In this document: positions 7,651-15,891 of the stretch, one piece after another
How positions within the stretch are numbered: position 1 is the stretch's first letter
Layout of the letters: every line of letters starts with the position of its first letter
Source of the DNA: a virus
IMG/VR virus record: IMGVR_UViG_3300015360_000042
Location: 1-64,000 of that record
Strand: one strand, 5' to 3'
DNA: 64,000 nucleotides
Translations under genes and position numbers: made by a program
Notes under the pieces: model-generated
The model's input: the letters and a program-made list of their open reading frames with translations, nothing else
The model's database searches: none
Told to the model about the DNA's origin: nothing

Positions 7651-8347
7651 TATGATCTTAACCGATCCACCCTATGGAACTACTTCATGTAAATGGGATT
7701 CAGTTATTCCATTCGATCCAATGTGGATTGAATTAAAAAGAATCATTAAAGATAATGGTGCAATTTGTTTATTTGGTTCTGAACCTTTTAGTTCACATCT
7801 TAGATTGAGTAATTTGAAAATGTTTAAATATGATTGGATTTGGAACAAAAATAGTTGTTCGGGATTTTTGAACGCAAAAGTAAAGCCAATGAATACCACA
7901 GAAATAATATCCATTTTCTCCAACGGGAAAACATCAAGTGGCAATAAAAATAATATGGTATATTATCCCCAAGGATTAAAGAAATACGAGAAGATAACAA
8001 AAAACGGAAACAAGATCGGAAAAGAAATGACAGGTGCGAGAAAGAACTCCACGCCTTCAACAACCATAGGGTATTTGCAAGAATTTACCAATTACCCTAG
8101 AAATTATTTAGAATACGGTTATCAAAAAAAAGCTGTTCATCCAACTCAAAAACCAGTTTCATTATTAGAATATTTAATCAAAACCTACACATTAGAAAAT
8201 GAAACAGTATTAGATTTTACAATGGGAAGTGGTTCTACTGGTGTTGCTTGTATTAATTTAAATAGATCATTCATTGGTATAGAAAAAGATGACAAATACT
8301 TTGAAATAGCTAAAAATAGGATTAACGAAGTCAAGGATGGAAAATGA
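7586..8347 (+). CDS. DNA amino-methyltransferase copy 4 (TDPPYGT type)
   Basis: A 253-residue beta-class methyltransferase with TDPPYGTTSCKWD (from about residue 27), the shared WIELKRIIKDNGA block, its own central region (about residues 85-185, rich in Gly, Asn and Lys) and the C-terminal SAM motif. It is the only copy whose C-terminus departs from the shared NRINND ending (it ends NRINEVKDGK), as expected for the last unit of a tandem duplication. It overlaps the previous gene by 8 bases and the next by 4 (ATGA). It retains the motifs needed for activity. Substrate sequence unknown. Confidence 0.9.
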   Translation: MINLLHGDCLELMKSIPDKSIDMILTDPPYGTTSCKWDSVIPFDPMWIELKRIIKDNGAICLFGSEPFSSHLRLSNLKMFKYDWIWNKNSCSGFLNAKVKPMNTTEIISIFSNGKTSSGNKNNMVYYPQGLKKYEKITKNGNKIGKEMTGARKNSTPSTTIGYLQEFTNYPRNYLEYGYQKKAVHPTQKPVSLLEYLIKTYTLENETVLDFTMGSGSTGVACINLNRSFIGIEKDDKYFEIAKNRINEVKDGK

Positions 8348-9051
8348 AATTTCTAAACGATTTAGATGCCAAAACTTTTCTATTAGAGATTGGCGCTTAC
8401 GATAAGGTAACAAATGCTAATAAAGGCTACGAGCCAACCGACGAAGAAATGGCCACGTTCGTAAAATCGCGATCAAAATTATCGTCTGGACTAAAAGACT
8501 ACAGAAAGGCATCAAAACAAAAAGCAAATTGGAGAAACAATAGAACAAAAATGATGAAAGGAATTAAGGCCTTCCATCGCTCTGTTGATGGTAAACGATT
8601 TCATAGAAATCTTGGGCGATTTTTGGCATCAAGGATTTCAAGATCAAAAAATGAATCATTAACTTTTTTTGAAAAAGGCGATCAGCTAAAGGCGCTTTGT
8701 TCGGCAAAACAACATTTGTTTTTAGAACTTGATTACTTCCATCAAATTGAAGAACAAATAGAATTGGAAGAAATATTTTTAGATCATTCGATCCCGTTGT
8801 TTCAGTCAATTGAAAATAAGTTATTAAATGAGGGCGATCTAGATACTGACGAATTATCTTTTTTATTAGATTTTACTGACAGAAACAACCTTTTCGCGGC
8901 ACTTTCGGAGAAACTAGCTAGACCATTTGAAGAAATTTCGAGTATGTGGCAAAATATGGAAAGCGAGTTAGAGTCAGAAAATATTGCAAAAGACGATGAT
9001 AAGTTCTATCCTACTCTAATCGATAGACTTAACGTAGCATTAGGATTTTAA
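8344..9051 (+). CDS. Head-region protein with basic helical centre, unknown
   Basis: A 235-residue protein overlapping the last methyltransferase by four bases and ending directly before the protease ATG. Residues about 50-110 are strongly basic and aromatic (KQKANWRNNRTKMMKGIKAFHRS, then GKRFHRNLGRFLASR); the rest is acidic and helical. The basic block resembles, in my memory, a segment of prohead core or head-assembly proteins of T4-related phages, but I cannot verify that. By position, between the portal region and protease, a prohead core or capsid-assembly function is the best guess. No catalytic motif is visible. Confidence 0.75.
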   Translation: MKFLNDLDAKTFLLEIGAYDKVTNANKGYEPTDEEMATFVKSRSKLSSGLKDYRKASKQKANWRNNRTKMMKGIKAFHRSVDGKRFHRNLGRFLASRISRSKNESLTFFEKGDQLKALCSAKQHLFLELDYFHQIEEQIELEEIFLDHSIPLFQSIENKLLNEGDLDTDELSFLLDFTDRNNLFAALSEKLARPFEEISSMWQNMESELESENIAKDDDKFYPTLIDRLNVALGF

Positions 9052-10416
9052 ATGGCAAAAATTTTAGATGTAATTAATCCATCAATTAAATTTGAATTGT
9101 TTGAAGATAATTCTAATGAGGTTGACGGAGTAAATATTCTCGGCAAGGTAGTTGGTCAATTTTTTTGTCCAGATGGCACATCAAGAAATGGGCGCTTTTA
9201 TCCAAAGGCGTTGTGGGAAACAGTGATCGATTCAGAAGTTGTGAAAACAGCACTATCTCGAAGATTAATGTTTGGTACAATTGGGCACGATGCAGAGTTA
9301 GGTGACAAGGGATTAAGAGAGGGAGCCGCATCTCACACCATGACAAAAATTTGGATTGAAGATAACAAAGGCATGGGCGAGGCACTGATTTTAAATACAC
9401 CAGCGGGAAGATATTTAAATACTTATCTGAGAGCAAAATGTCAGCTTTACGTTAGCTCTAGGGCCAACGGTGGATACAAAGGTAAAGTAAACGGTGTTCC
9501 ATCGGTCGATCCAGAAGGTTATGAATTAGTTGGATGGGATTTTGTTATTGACCCAGGATTTTTACAAGCAAACCCTTCACTAGCTGAAGGATATAATAAA
9601 TTGAAAGAAGAATTAAACATAGATTTTACATTAGGAGATAGTATGGACAAGACTTTGGTAGAACACATTATGAAAGAAAACACTGAACTTAAGTCAAAAG
9701 TAACTTCATTATCGAGCGAAGTGGTTGCGCTTAGGGCCAGTAATGATTCTCTTTTTGAAGAATCAAAAGATTTAAAATCTGGTCAGGAAGATTTAGATAA
9801 ATATAAAGAAGTAGGAACAGTAAAAGAAATTGAGGAACTTGTTGATGTTGCTGATAAAATGGGCAAAGAAAACGACGAACTTAAAAAAGAACAAGAAGCT
9901 TTTCTAACTTTAGGCGAGTCTTTTAATTCAATTAAAAGAGCATTAGAAGTTTCACTAGCTGTAAAAAATACGATTAAAGAAAAATTCACATCTTTAGCAA
10001 AAATTGAAGAATTTTTAGACTTATCAGAAAAGTTTGAAAAAGAAGTTTCAAGCATCGGTTCTTTAAAAGAATTAAAGCAAATTAAACAAGCTCTAGGTTT
10101 CTTACTAGCAGAAGCTGAAGAAGTTGATTTGGCAAAAGATGTTGCATCACTTTGTGCTGAAACAGGACTATCAGAAGACGAAGTAAAAGAACTATTGAAA
10201 AAACATACTGCTGAAGAAATTAAAAACATTTATCAAAAAGTGGCCGAGCGTTTTAATAAAAAGAAAATTGCTGAATCTGTAACACCTGTTACAAAAGCAG
10301 ATGATAAGTTTAAGAAGAAAAAATTCAATGAAGATGCATCTCAAAAAATTGTTCAAGATGCACCTATGAAAACACGTATTGAAAGAATGAACGAAAGATT
10401 GGCACGAACATTTTAA
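9052..10416 (+). CDS. Prohead protease fused to scaffold (T4 gp21-gp22-like)
   Basis: A 454-residue protein with two parts. Residues 1-190 match the herpesvirus/T4-type prohead serine protease fold: FxxPDGTSRNGRFYP near the N-terminus, the His motif GTIGHD (His79) and the Ser motif YVSSRANGG (Ser135/136), at the spacing usual for this family. Residues about 198-454 are a highly charged, Lys/Glu-rich coiled coil with a basic end, as in scaffolding or prohead core proteins. The protease would mature the capsid by cutting scaffold and capsid N-terminus. In T4 these are separate genes (21 and 22); here they are fused, and an internal ATG with its own ribosome binding site may release the scaffold alone. 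Confidence 0.85.
   Translation: MAKILDVINPSIKFELFEDNSNEVDGVNILGKVVGQFFCPDGTSRNGRFYPKALWETVIDSEVVKTALSRRLMFGTIGHDAELGDKGLREGAASHTMTKIWIEDNKGMGEALILNTPAGRYLNTYLRAKCQLYVSSRANGGYKGKVNGVPSVDPEGYELVGWDFVIDPGFLQANPSLAEGYNKLKEELNIDFTLGDSMDKTLVEHIMKENTELKSKVTSLSSEVVALRASNDSLFEESKDLKSGQEDLDKYKEVGTVKEIEELVDVADKMGKENDELKKEQEAFLTLGESFNSIKRALEVSLAVKNTIKEKFTSLAKIEEFLDLSEKFEKEVSSIGSLKELKQIKQALGFLLAEAEEVDLAKDVASLCAETGLSEDEVKELLKKHTAEEIKNIYQKVAERFNKKKIAESVTPVTKADDKFKKKKFNEDASQKIVQDAPMKTRIERMNERLARTF
9643..10416 (+). CDS. Probable nested scaffold protein (internal start)
   Basis: In the same frame as the protease gene, ATG 9643 is preceded by AGGAG with a 5-base spacer, a stronger site than most starts in this operon, and it falls exactly at the boundary between protease and coiled coil (MDKTLVEHIMKEN). 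Translation from here gives about 257 residues of scaffold without protease. This mirrors the lambda C/Nu3 arrangement, where a scaffold is made from an in-frame internal start so that scaffold greatly exceeds protease. The reading is inference from site strength and domain boundary. Confidence 0.65.
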   Translation: MDKTLVEHIMKENTELKSKVTSLSSEVVALRASNDSLFEESKDLKSGQEDLDKYKEVGTVKEIEELVDVADKMGKENDELKKEQEAFLTLGESFNSIKRALEVSLAVKNTIKEKFTSLAKIEEFLDLSEKFEKEVSSIGSLKELKQIKQALGFLLAEAEEVDLAKDVASLCAETGLSEDEVKELLKKHTAEEIKNIYQKVAERFNKKKIAESVTPVTKADDKFKKKKFNEDASQKIVQDAPMKTRIERMNERLARTF

Positions 10417-10495
10417 TTATCTAAATCTGACCTACACTTTAGGCTGATGACAATTATTAAAGTAAATTTACATAAACTATAATTTTGGAGAAACT

Positions 10496-11911
10496 ATGAA
10501 AGAAGCAATTTTCGAGGCCATTGATGGCCAAATGGTAGAGAGCTACTTTAAGATGTACCGTCCTCACATGGAAGTGCTAGAGAAATCTTTGCTAAACCGT
10601 GCTGTTGGGGTTACGGATCATCATCTTATTCAATTAGGTAAACAATTAGACGCGTACAGAAATTACGAAAAACTGCTTGAAAACAGCGGTTCATTAAACA
10701 CTTTAGGTGAATTACCAAAAGTTGCTTTAGACGTTATTACTGCTACTTTTGCAAACTCAATTCTTGGTGTAATCGCTACTACTCAAACTATTGATCAACA
10801 AAAACAAATTGTTTACTTCAAAAATTTGAGATCAGATTCTACTAAAGGAAATTTAACTGCAGGACAAACTATCGTTGATCCAAGATCACCTATGGTGACA
10901 CCTTCTGCGTTCGCTTCTAATGAAGTTGCCTCAGAAGTGCTTGTTGCAACTGCCGCCGCTACATTAGTCTACAACGGTACTTGTGCTATTCTTCCAGTAC
11001 GCTCGCAATTCATTTACATCTCTGTTCAAGACGATGTCACTGTTTACTGCGAAGACGTTGGACCACGCGGATCTGATAAAAACATTGGTTCTCTATTGGG
11101 TGCTGGATTAAGCGGTACAATCAACTACACAACTGGTGCTGTTGCTCTACGTTTTGCTGTTCAACCTGCTCAACCGAAATCAGTTTTTATTAAGTATCAA
11201 CAAAATTTGGAACTTGCTTCTGATCTTCCAAAAATGAATTCTTTTTTAGATCACGTTACTATCGAAGCCAAAGCATACGCTTTAAAATCAGTAATGGGTA
11301 TTTTCCAATCGTTTGCTCTTAAGAAACAATTAGGTGACTCTGCTGTAGACGATATGGCAATGGACTTAGTAAGAGAAATCAACGCAGAGATCGGTGGCGA
11401 TTTTATTCGTCAATACGACGCTCAAGCTGTTGGTAACACCAACTTTTCTTTAACTGCGCCAGTAAACGTTGCTGAGAAATTACACCGCGAATCATACGCA
11501 TTTCGTATGGCCGATGCAGAAGCTGTAATGATCGGTAATGCTGGTCGTGGAGCGATTAAAGTTATGATCGTTGGTACCGAACATGCCGCTCTAGTTCGCG
11601 GTTTAGATGGCTTTCAATTACTATCAGATGGTAATTCTCTTGGCGCTCATATTTTTGGTACTTACAAAAGTATCACTTATATTCGCGTGCCAGAGGCTTC
11701 TTTACTTGCGGCAAAAGCAGGTATCGCTCTTTACACTGGTGCGTCTCCTTTGGAGTCAGCTGGTGTTTACTCTCCGTTCATGCCTTTGACCATGGTTCAA
11801 GCTCCAGCAAATTCGTTAAATCCATTAATGGATCAACGTGTTGCCGCTACTATGGCAGGAACAAAAGTTGTTGTTCCAGCTTATGCGACTAAATTAACTA
11901 TTACGGCTTAA
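10496..11911 (+). CDS. Major capsid protein (T4 gp23-like)
   Basis: A 471-residue HK97-fold major capsid protein by length, position after protease-scaffold, and T4-like segments such as the mid-chain MVTPSAFAS region and the C-terminal MIVGTEHAALVRGL and TYIRVPEASLLA strands. It has a good GGAG ribosome binding site and a dedicated terminator after it, both fitting very high expression. The N-terminal about 60-70 residues are charged and helical, like a propeptide removed by the prohead protease; LLE (60-62) and LGE (70-72) match the L-x-E preference of T4 gp21 and are candidate cleavage points. No separate vertex-protein (gp24) paralogue is seen. Confidence 0.9.
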   Translation: MKEAIFEAIDGQMVESYFKMYRPHMEVLEKSLLNRAVGVTDHHLIQLGKQLDAYRNYEKLLENSGSLNTLGELPKVALDVITATFANSILGVIATTQTIDQQKQIVYFKNLRSDSTKGNLTAGQTIVDPRSPMVTPSAFASNEVASEVLVATAAATLVYNGTCAILPVRSQFIYISVQDDVTVYCEDVGPRGSDKNIGSLLGAGLSGTINYTTGAVALRFAVQPAQPKSVFIKYQQNLELASDLPKMNSFLDHVTIEAKAYALKSVMGIFQSFALKKQLGDSAVDDMAMDLVREINAEIGGDFIRQYDAQAVGNTNFSLTAPVNVAEKLHRESYAFRMADAEAVMIGNAGRGAIKVMIVGTEHAALVRGLDGFQLLSDGNSLGAHIFGTYKSITYIRVPEASLLAAKAGIALYTGASPLESAGVYSPFMPLTMVQAPANSLNPLMDQRVAATMAGTKVVVPAYATKLTITA

Positions 11912-11921
11912 TACGCTGTAC

Positions 11922-11957
11922 AGAAGGGAGATGAAATATTCTCCCTTCTTTTTATTT
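11922..11957 (+). terminator. Rho-independent terminator after capsid gene
   Basis: A perfect 9-base-pair stem (AGAAGGGAG / CTCCCTTCT) with a 10-base loop is followed by TTTTTATTT. It ends capsid transcription or leaves partial read-through into the next gene, whose start is just 12 bases further. Confidence 0.9.
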
Positions 11958-11968
11958 AAAGGATTGTT

Positions 11969-12364
11969 ATGAAAGTAAAATTAAAAAATTTATCAGAAGG
12001 CCAAACAACAATAAAACCAAATATTGGTGCCTATCGTCCTTTCATTAATTTAAAGGCGCACGAGGAACTAGTTATTGTTGAAAATGAGATTACAGAGTAC
12101 AGCGTGGCACTGCATGGTTTAGTTATCGCTGGTGTTTTGTCAAAAATTCTTGAAGATGAAACTGCGATAGACGATGAACCGGTAGGTATTGACGAGGTAT
12201 TGTTATTAACTGCAGTGGAGTCTCAAATTGCTATCGACGCTGTGAAAGTTGAAATAAAGTCTTTAGAGGTTGAATTTAAATCATCGACCGTAACTAAGGA
12301 ACGTAAGAAAGAAATTAAAGACGAAGTGCTATTATTAAAGCAAAAAATTAAAGCGCTTAAGTAA
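11969..12364 (+). CDS. Small neck or capsid-associated protein, unknown
   Basis: A 131-residue protein starting with ATG 11969 after an AAAGGA site immediately downstream of the capsid terminator. The N-terminal half is beta-rich (MKVKLKNLSEGQTTIKPN..., LVIVENEITEYSVALHGLVIAGVLSKI), the C-terminal half a Lys/Glu helix. The first half resembles small phage proteins that contribute beta domains to head or connector complexes, but no precise family is recognised. Another protein of similar flavour lies at 15892-16176. Confidence 0.7.
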   Translation: MKVKLKNLSEGQTTIKPNIGAYRPFINLKAHEELVIVENEITEYSVALHGLVIAGVLSKILEDETAIDDEPVGIDEVLLLTAVESQIAIDAVKVEIKSLEVEFKSSTVTKERKKEIKDEVLLLKQKIKALK

Positions 12365-12373
12365 GAGGTTTTT

Positions 12374-13054
12374 TTGAAAATACAGGAAATCTTCGATAGA
12401 ACCTTAATACGGTCTGGACAATTTGTTCTTGCGAAAAGCAAGGTAGAATTGGACATTGATAATTTTAGGGTGTTGGTCGAAGATGCACTGGCGGAATACA
12501 ATAAACATAAACCAATTGATAAAATTTATAACTTAGAATTGGTTTCTCCCAGACAATACAATTGGGATTTACACTTAGATCCTATTTTTAATCGTTCACC
12601 TGATTGGATTAGTGAATGTACTCCAATGAAGTACGGCGCGGTTTCAATATCTTCTTTCTACATGCAAAATTATTATAACCAAGAGTCTCAGTATTTAATT
12701 AACCCAACCGAGGCACCTTGGGATTATACAAAACCGCTATTAACAGTACCGTTCTCTTCAAGATATAAAATTATTGCAGTGTACAATCATACAATAGAAC
12801 AAGTCATGGATGATCAAGGTCTTCCAACAAACGATTGGGAAATTAAATCAATTTCGTCAAAAGATACTCATCTATTAAAACTAATCCAGGCCTATTTTCT
12901 TCAAGGTATAGGACGAAGTAGAAAGGCATTCACTTTAAACGATTTACCCATCATTATGGATGCCGATGCAATAGCCGCTGAGGGTAACGAACTAGAAGAA
13001 AAAACATTAGAGGGATTACGAAATTCATCTAAATTTCATTTATCAATGGGATAG
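12374..13054 (+). CDS. Putative neck/head-completion protein
   Basis: A 226-residue protein that begins with TTG at 12374 after an AAGAGG site. It opens with an amphipathic helix (IQEIFDRTLIRSG), has a Tyr/Trp/Pro-rich middle (YNLELVSPRQYNWDLHLD, EAPWDYTKP) and a C-terminal helical part. Position directly downstream of the capsid protein and the aromatic content are consistent with T4 gp13/gp14-type neck or connector proteins; sequence alone does not confirm it. Confidence 0.65.
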   Translation: MKIQEIFDRTLIRSGQFVLAKSKVELDIDNFRVLVEDALAEYNKHKPIDKIYNLELVSPRQYNWDLHLDPIFNRSPDWISECTPMKYGAVSISSFYMQNYYNQESQYLINPTEAPWDYTKPLLTVPFSSRYKIIAVYNHTIEQVMDDQGLPTNDWEIKSISSKDTHLLKLIQAYFLQGIGRSRKAFTLNDLPIIMDADAIAAEGNELEEKTLEGLRNSSKFHLSMG

Positions 13055-13125
13055 TTTGTAGCTAAAATGATTTAATGTTAAAGTATTGGATAATTAATAC
13101 AAAAACAAATAACAATGGAGCAAAT

Positions 13126-13725
13126 ATGAATAGATTAGAACTGCATATTAAAAAACTAAGTGAAGGCCTAAACGAGGACGCACAACCAGAAGTGGCCACG
13201 CCAATTGTTACTCAAGAAGTTGACACCGATGACGAGCAGTTACTTGCTTTATTAGATAAATATTTTCAAAGAGTTTCTAAGAAACCACTAGCGGTTAAAT
13301 CTGAAAAGTTACAAGAATTAATAAATCGCTTAATTAATCAAATGATTGGTATGCCTCGTGGTGAGAAAGAGGCACGAATGGCAATTAAATTAGCGATTAA
13401 GTCAGTAAACGAAGCAGAAGATGAAAAACCTAAGTCAGAAGAACCAGAAAAAAAAGTTGTTTCTGAAGATGAAGACGAAAAAGAGGTTTCGGAAGACGCT
13501 CAAGCCGCTAGAGGACACGCAAAAGATTTAATTGGCTTAAAAGAAAAAAGACGCGCGTTAGAAGATAAGATTTCTAAATTGGTTGCTAAAAAAAAAATGG
13601 AATCCGATGATAAAAAATACGCTTCACTAACTGGCCAAATTTCATCTTTACATGACGAGGCGCTAAAACTGACTGACGCAATCAAAAAAGTTTCTGCCAA
13701 AAAGAAAAAGGCCATGGAAAAATAA
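13126..13725 (+). CDS. Acidic/basic low-complexity helical protein
   Basis: I place the start at ATG 13126, preceded by GGAG, instead of the upstream in-frame start at 13075, which lacks a site. The protein is about 199 residues: residues 20-40 are Asp/Glu-rich, followed by EEPEKKVVSEDEDEKEVSED and a Lys-rich coiled coil to the end (KKVSAKKKKAMEK). The section EKLQELINRLINQMIGMPRGEKEARMAIKLAI could be a short folded helical domain; its GEKEARMAIK resembles GTRKARMAIK in the protein at 3493-4038, hinting at a shared origin. Possibly a capsid-internal or head-assembly protein. Confidence 0.7.
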   Translation: MNRLELHIKKLSEGLNEDAQPEVATPIVTQEVDTDDEQLLALLDKYFQRVSKKPLAVKSEKLQELINRLINQMIGMPRGEKEARMAIKLAIKSVNEAEDEKPKSEEPEKKVVSEDEDEKEVSEDAQAARGHAKDLIGLKEKRRALEDKISKLVAKKKMESDDKKYASLTGQISSLHDEALKLTDAIKKVSAKKKKAMEK

Positions 13726-14312
13726 TGCCAGTTTTACTAAAAGACATTAAGAAGGAGTTGGAAAAAGATCGATCGAAGGTCGGACTTAATTCAAGAGGTG
13801 AGTATAAGTTTACTCCTCCGAATATTGTTTCTAGAAAATTAGCAGATTATACCGATTTAAAGATTTCGAAATTTAACACAAATCCAAAAATCAAGTTGAA
13901 CGCAATTGACTATGTCGGAGCGGTTAGCTCTGAAACCTTAAATCGAAAATATAAGGTTACTGTTCGATTTGTGGATATGTATTTCTCAAAAGAATTGCCA
14001 TTGGATAAATCTTATACAATTGAAGATGAAATAATGAGCAACGGGATTAAAGTCAAAATCTTCTACCCGATTATACGAGCGAGCACGCAACGTGCAATGT
14101 TTAAATGTGCGTGTCAAGATTTTCGACATAGATTTGAAACAGAACTATCAGATATCGATTCATTAATAGGTAGACCGCGAGAATATACAAGAGAAACTCC
14201 TCCGTGGCCGATCGGTAGACCCTACGCAAACGTCACGCATAAAGTAGGAATCTGTAAGCACGTTAACTCAATGATAAATCATTTAAAAAGTAAAAAGTTT
14301 TTAAGAGAGTAA
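13725..14312 (+). CDS. Structural protein with SWIM-like Cys/His motif
   Basis: A 195-residue protein with a conserved-looking metal site: CACQDFRHRF at about residue 127 and GICKH at about residue 178. C-x-C-x-D-F followed by G-x-C-K-H is the SWIM zinc-finger pattern (C-x-C-x(n)-C-x-H), used for DNA or protein binding. The insert between the Cys pairs holds PPWPIGRPYANVTHK. The first 120 residues are beta-rich. It overlaps the preceding stop by one base and is surrounded by neck genes, so it is probably a virion connector or head-completion protein with structural zinc. Function is inferred. Confidence 0.7.
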   Translation: MPVLLKDIKKELEKDRSKVGLNSRGEYKFTPPNIVSRKLADYTDLKISKFNTNPKIKLNAIDYVGAVSSETLNRKYKVTVRFVDMYFSKELPLDKSYTIEDEIMSNGIKVKIFYPIIRASTQRAMFKCACQDFRHRFETELSDIDSLIGRPREYTRETPPWPIGRPYANVTHKVGICKHVNSMINHLKSKKFLRE

Positions 14313-14314
14313 AT

Positions 14315-14722
14315 ATGAGTAGCTTCTATTCAGAGATGGAAAGAATTATTAAAGCAAACGGGGCAAACGGCCTTGAGCACGCGCTATTTTACTACGGGCT
14401 GGATTTAGAATTGTATAGACCAATTAAGCGAAGTGTTTACTCAACTGTCCATGGCCGTGATTCTGGTGATCCCATTCAACTCGTAAAGACAATGAGAGGA
14501 ATCATTCAATCGGATGACTTTTTCCCATCCACAGGAAGCTTCTCTGGTAATTACAACAGCGCCTTTTTATACACAAATGACGATGGCGTTTTGGTTGGAG
14601 ACGAGATCAAGATACTTGCAGAAGATGATAAAAGACGGCACTATAAAATAACTGAAATTGAGACACTTGGTCTAACCACCGAGGTTTTTAAAAAATATAA
14701 ACTTAGCAATACCATTGCTTAA
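14315..14722 (+). CDS. Putative head-tail connector protein
   Basis: A 135-residue protein three bases after the previous stop. It has an N-terminal helix, then a compact beta-rich region ending with KRRHYKITEIETLGLTTEVFKKY. Size and place between capsid and sheath match small head-closure or connector proteins, though no specific family is recognised. It lacks transmembrane segments. Confidence 0.65.
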   Translation: MSSFYSEMERIIKANGANGLEHALFYYGLDLELYRPIKRSVYSTVHGRDSGDPIQLVKTMRGIIQSDDFFPSTGSFSGNYNSAFLYTNDDGVLVGDEIKILAEDDKRRHYKITEIETLGLTTEVFKKYKLSNTIA

Positions 14723-14735
14723 TTAAGGAGAATTT

Positions 14736-15191
14736 ATGGCCATTAAAGCACCAGCGCACTCTAAAAACGTAAGCGCGAGAACGCTACTTGAAAAGTTTAA
14801 CACTCAATTTGGTAATAAATACAAATTGACTGAAGAAGAAGAAAAAGATTTAAAAGATGCTGATAAAGAAATGAAAGAAGAAGATGAATTAGAAAAAGAC
14901 ACTGAAGAAGATATGAACGCAACAGGTGAACAACCAGTTGGTGTTGCACAAGTGATTGAAGACTTAATTGCTCAACAATTTTCTAAAGACGGCGATTCAA
15001 TGAAAGAAGCTTGCGATGGCATGGACAAACTTGTTGAAGCGATTGAAGCAGGTGATCCACAAGCTAAAGCATTCATGGAAGCCTTAGACTGTGCTACATC
15101 GGCAATGGAATTAAAAGAAGATGGTGAAGATTCTTCTTACGGTTTCAATAAAGATAAATTGGTTGAGAAAAAATTTAAAAAGAAGAAGTAA
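14736..15191 (+). CDS. Acidic Lys/Glu-rich small protein
   Basis: A 151-residue protein with a good AAGGAG site. Residues 30-70 are extremely rich in Glu, Asp and Lys (EEEEKDLKDADKEMKEEDELEKD), then a helical region (VIEDLIAQQFSKDGDSMKEACDGMDKLVEAIEAGD) and a Lys-rich tail ending FKKKK. The helical region is the only part likely to fold. Its motif-free, charge-rich nature is similar to the acidic protein at 13126-13725. Unknown function; probably made with late virion proteins. Confidence 0.7.
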   Translation: MAIKAPAHSKNVSARTLLEKFNTQFGNKYKLTEEEEKDLKDADKEMKEEDELEKDTEEDMNATGEQPVGVAQVIEDLIAQQFSKDGDSMKEACDGMDKLVEAIEAGDPQAKAFMEALDCATSAMELKEDGEDSSYGFNKDKLVEKKFKKKK

Positions 15192-15883
15192 TGTCTACAG
15201 GCCCAAATTATTCAAATAGTCAGCACGACGTTATCACCACTGTTAGTCATTTTGAAGTAGAGTTTGAAAAAATGATACTTGAAGAAATGCCTAACATTGG
15301 TGTCATTTACGATGAGGAGCTAACCTACGAATCGGGGCTAAGATCCTATATTGCAAAAATGAATTACACGCAGGGGCACATAATAACTGAACCGTTATTT
15401 ATTTATAATCGAACGGTGATGCGCGATTCTTTAAATCCACCATCAAAAAGGTTAAATAACTTTAACGCAGTAATGAAGGTTGACAATAAAGCAGTTAGCT
15501 ATGCTGTAAGTCATTCTGAATTCGATATACAATTTATGTATATTTCAAAATCAGTTGAATTAATGGAAAAATTTGAAGTGGTTTATTCAAGTGAAGAAGG
15601 TATCTCAAGCTCAAAACAATTAGTTGTGCCCATTGGCCCACTAGGTGACTTCAAGTATTTTTTAACTTGGAACGAATTAACTGAAAAGATAATCAATCGT
15701 GAGGATTCGGCCTATAAGGCAATAATTGGAAGTGTGATTGTTAGAGGAATGTTTTTTACATTTAGAAGTACATCAGAAATTATTAAACAGATTAATGCCA
15801 AAATTTACGCATCTAATGATATTCTAAATAAATCAAAAGATGAACTATTAAACGGACCAGACGGAATTATTATTCCAACATAA
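15191..15883 (+). CDS. Putative tail-completion or neck protein
   Basis: A 230-residue, mainly beta protein with no low complexity, overlapping the previous stop by one base and placed two genes before the sheath. This is where T4-like phages carry the tail terminator/sheath stabiliser (gp15) or neck proteins. The sequence shows no motif that confirms it. Tyr-rich segments (SYAVSHSEFDIQFMYIS) and a helical end suggest a globular structural protein. Confidence 0.65.
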   Translation: MSTGPNYSNSQHDVITTVSHFEVEFEKMILEEMPNIGVIYDEELTYESGLRSYIAKMNYTQGHIITEPLFIYNRTVMRDSLNPPSKRLNNFNAVMKVDNKAVSYAVSHSEFDIQFMYISKSVELMEKFEVVYSSEEGISSSKQLVVPIGPLGDFKYFLTWNELTEKIINREDSAYKAIIGSVIVRGMFFTFRSTSEIIKQINAKIYASNDILNKSKDELLNGPDGIIIPT

Positions 15884-15891
15884 GGATATGT

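Noticed and set aside
9783-10229. Leftward 148-residue ORF opposite the scaffold region
   Set aside because: Ser/Lys-rich shadow of the coiled-coil coding sequence with no ribosome binding site and no operon context.
10478-10483. TATAAT as the capsid gene -10 box
   Set aside because: No -35 at a proper distance, and transcription would begin within or right before the ribosome binding site; more likely chance in AT-rich DNA.
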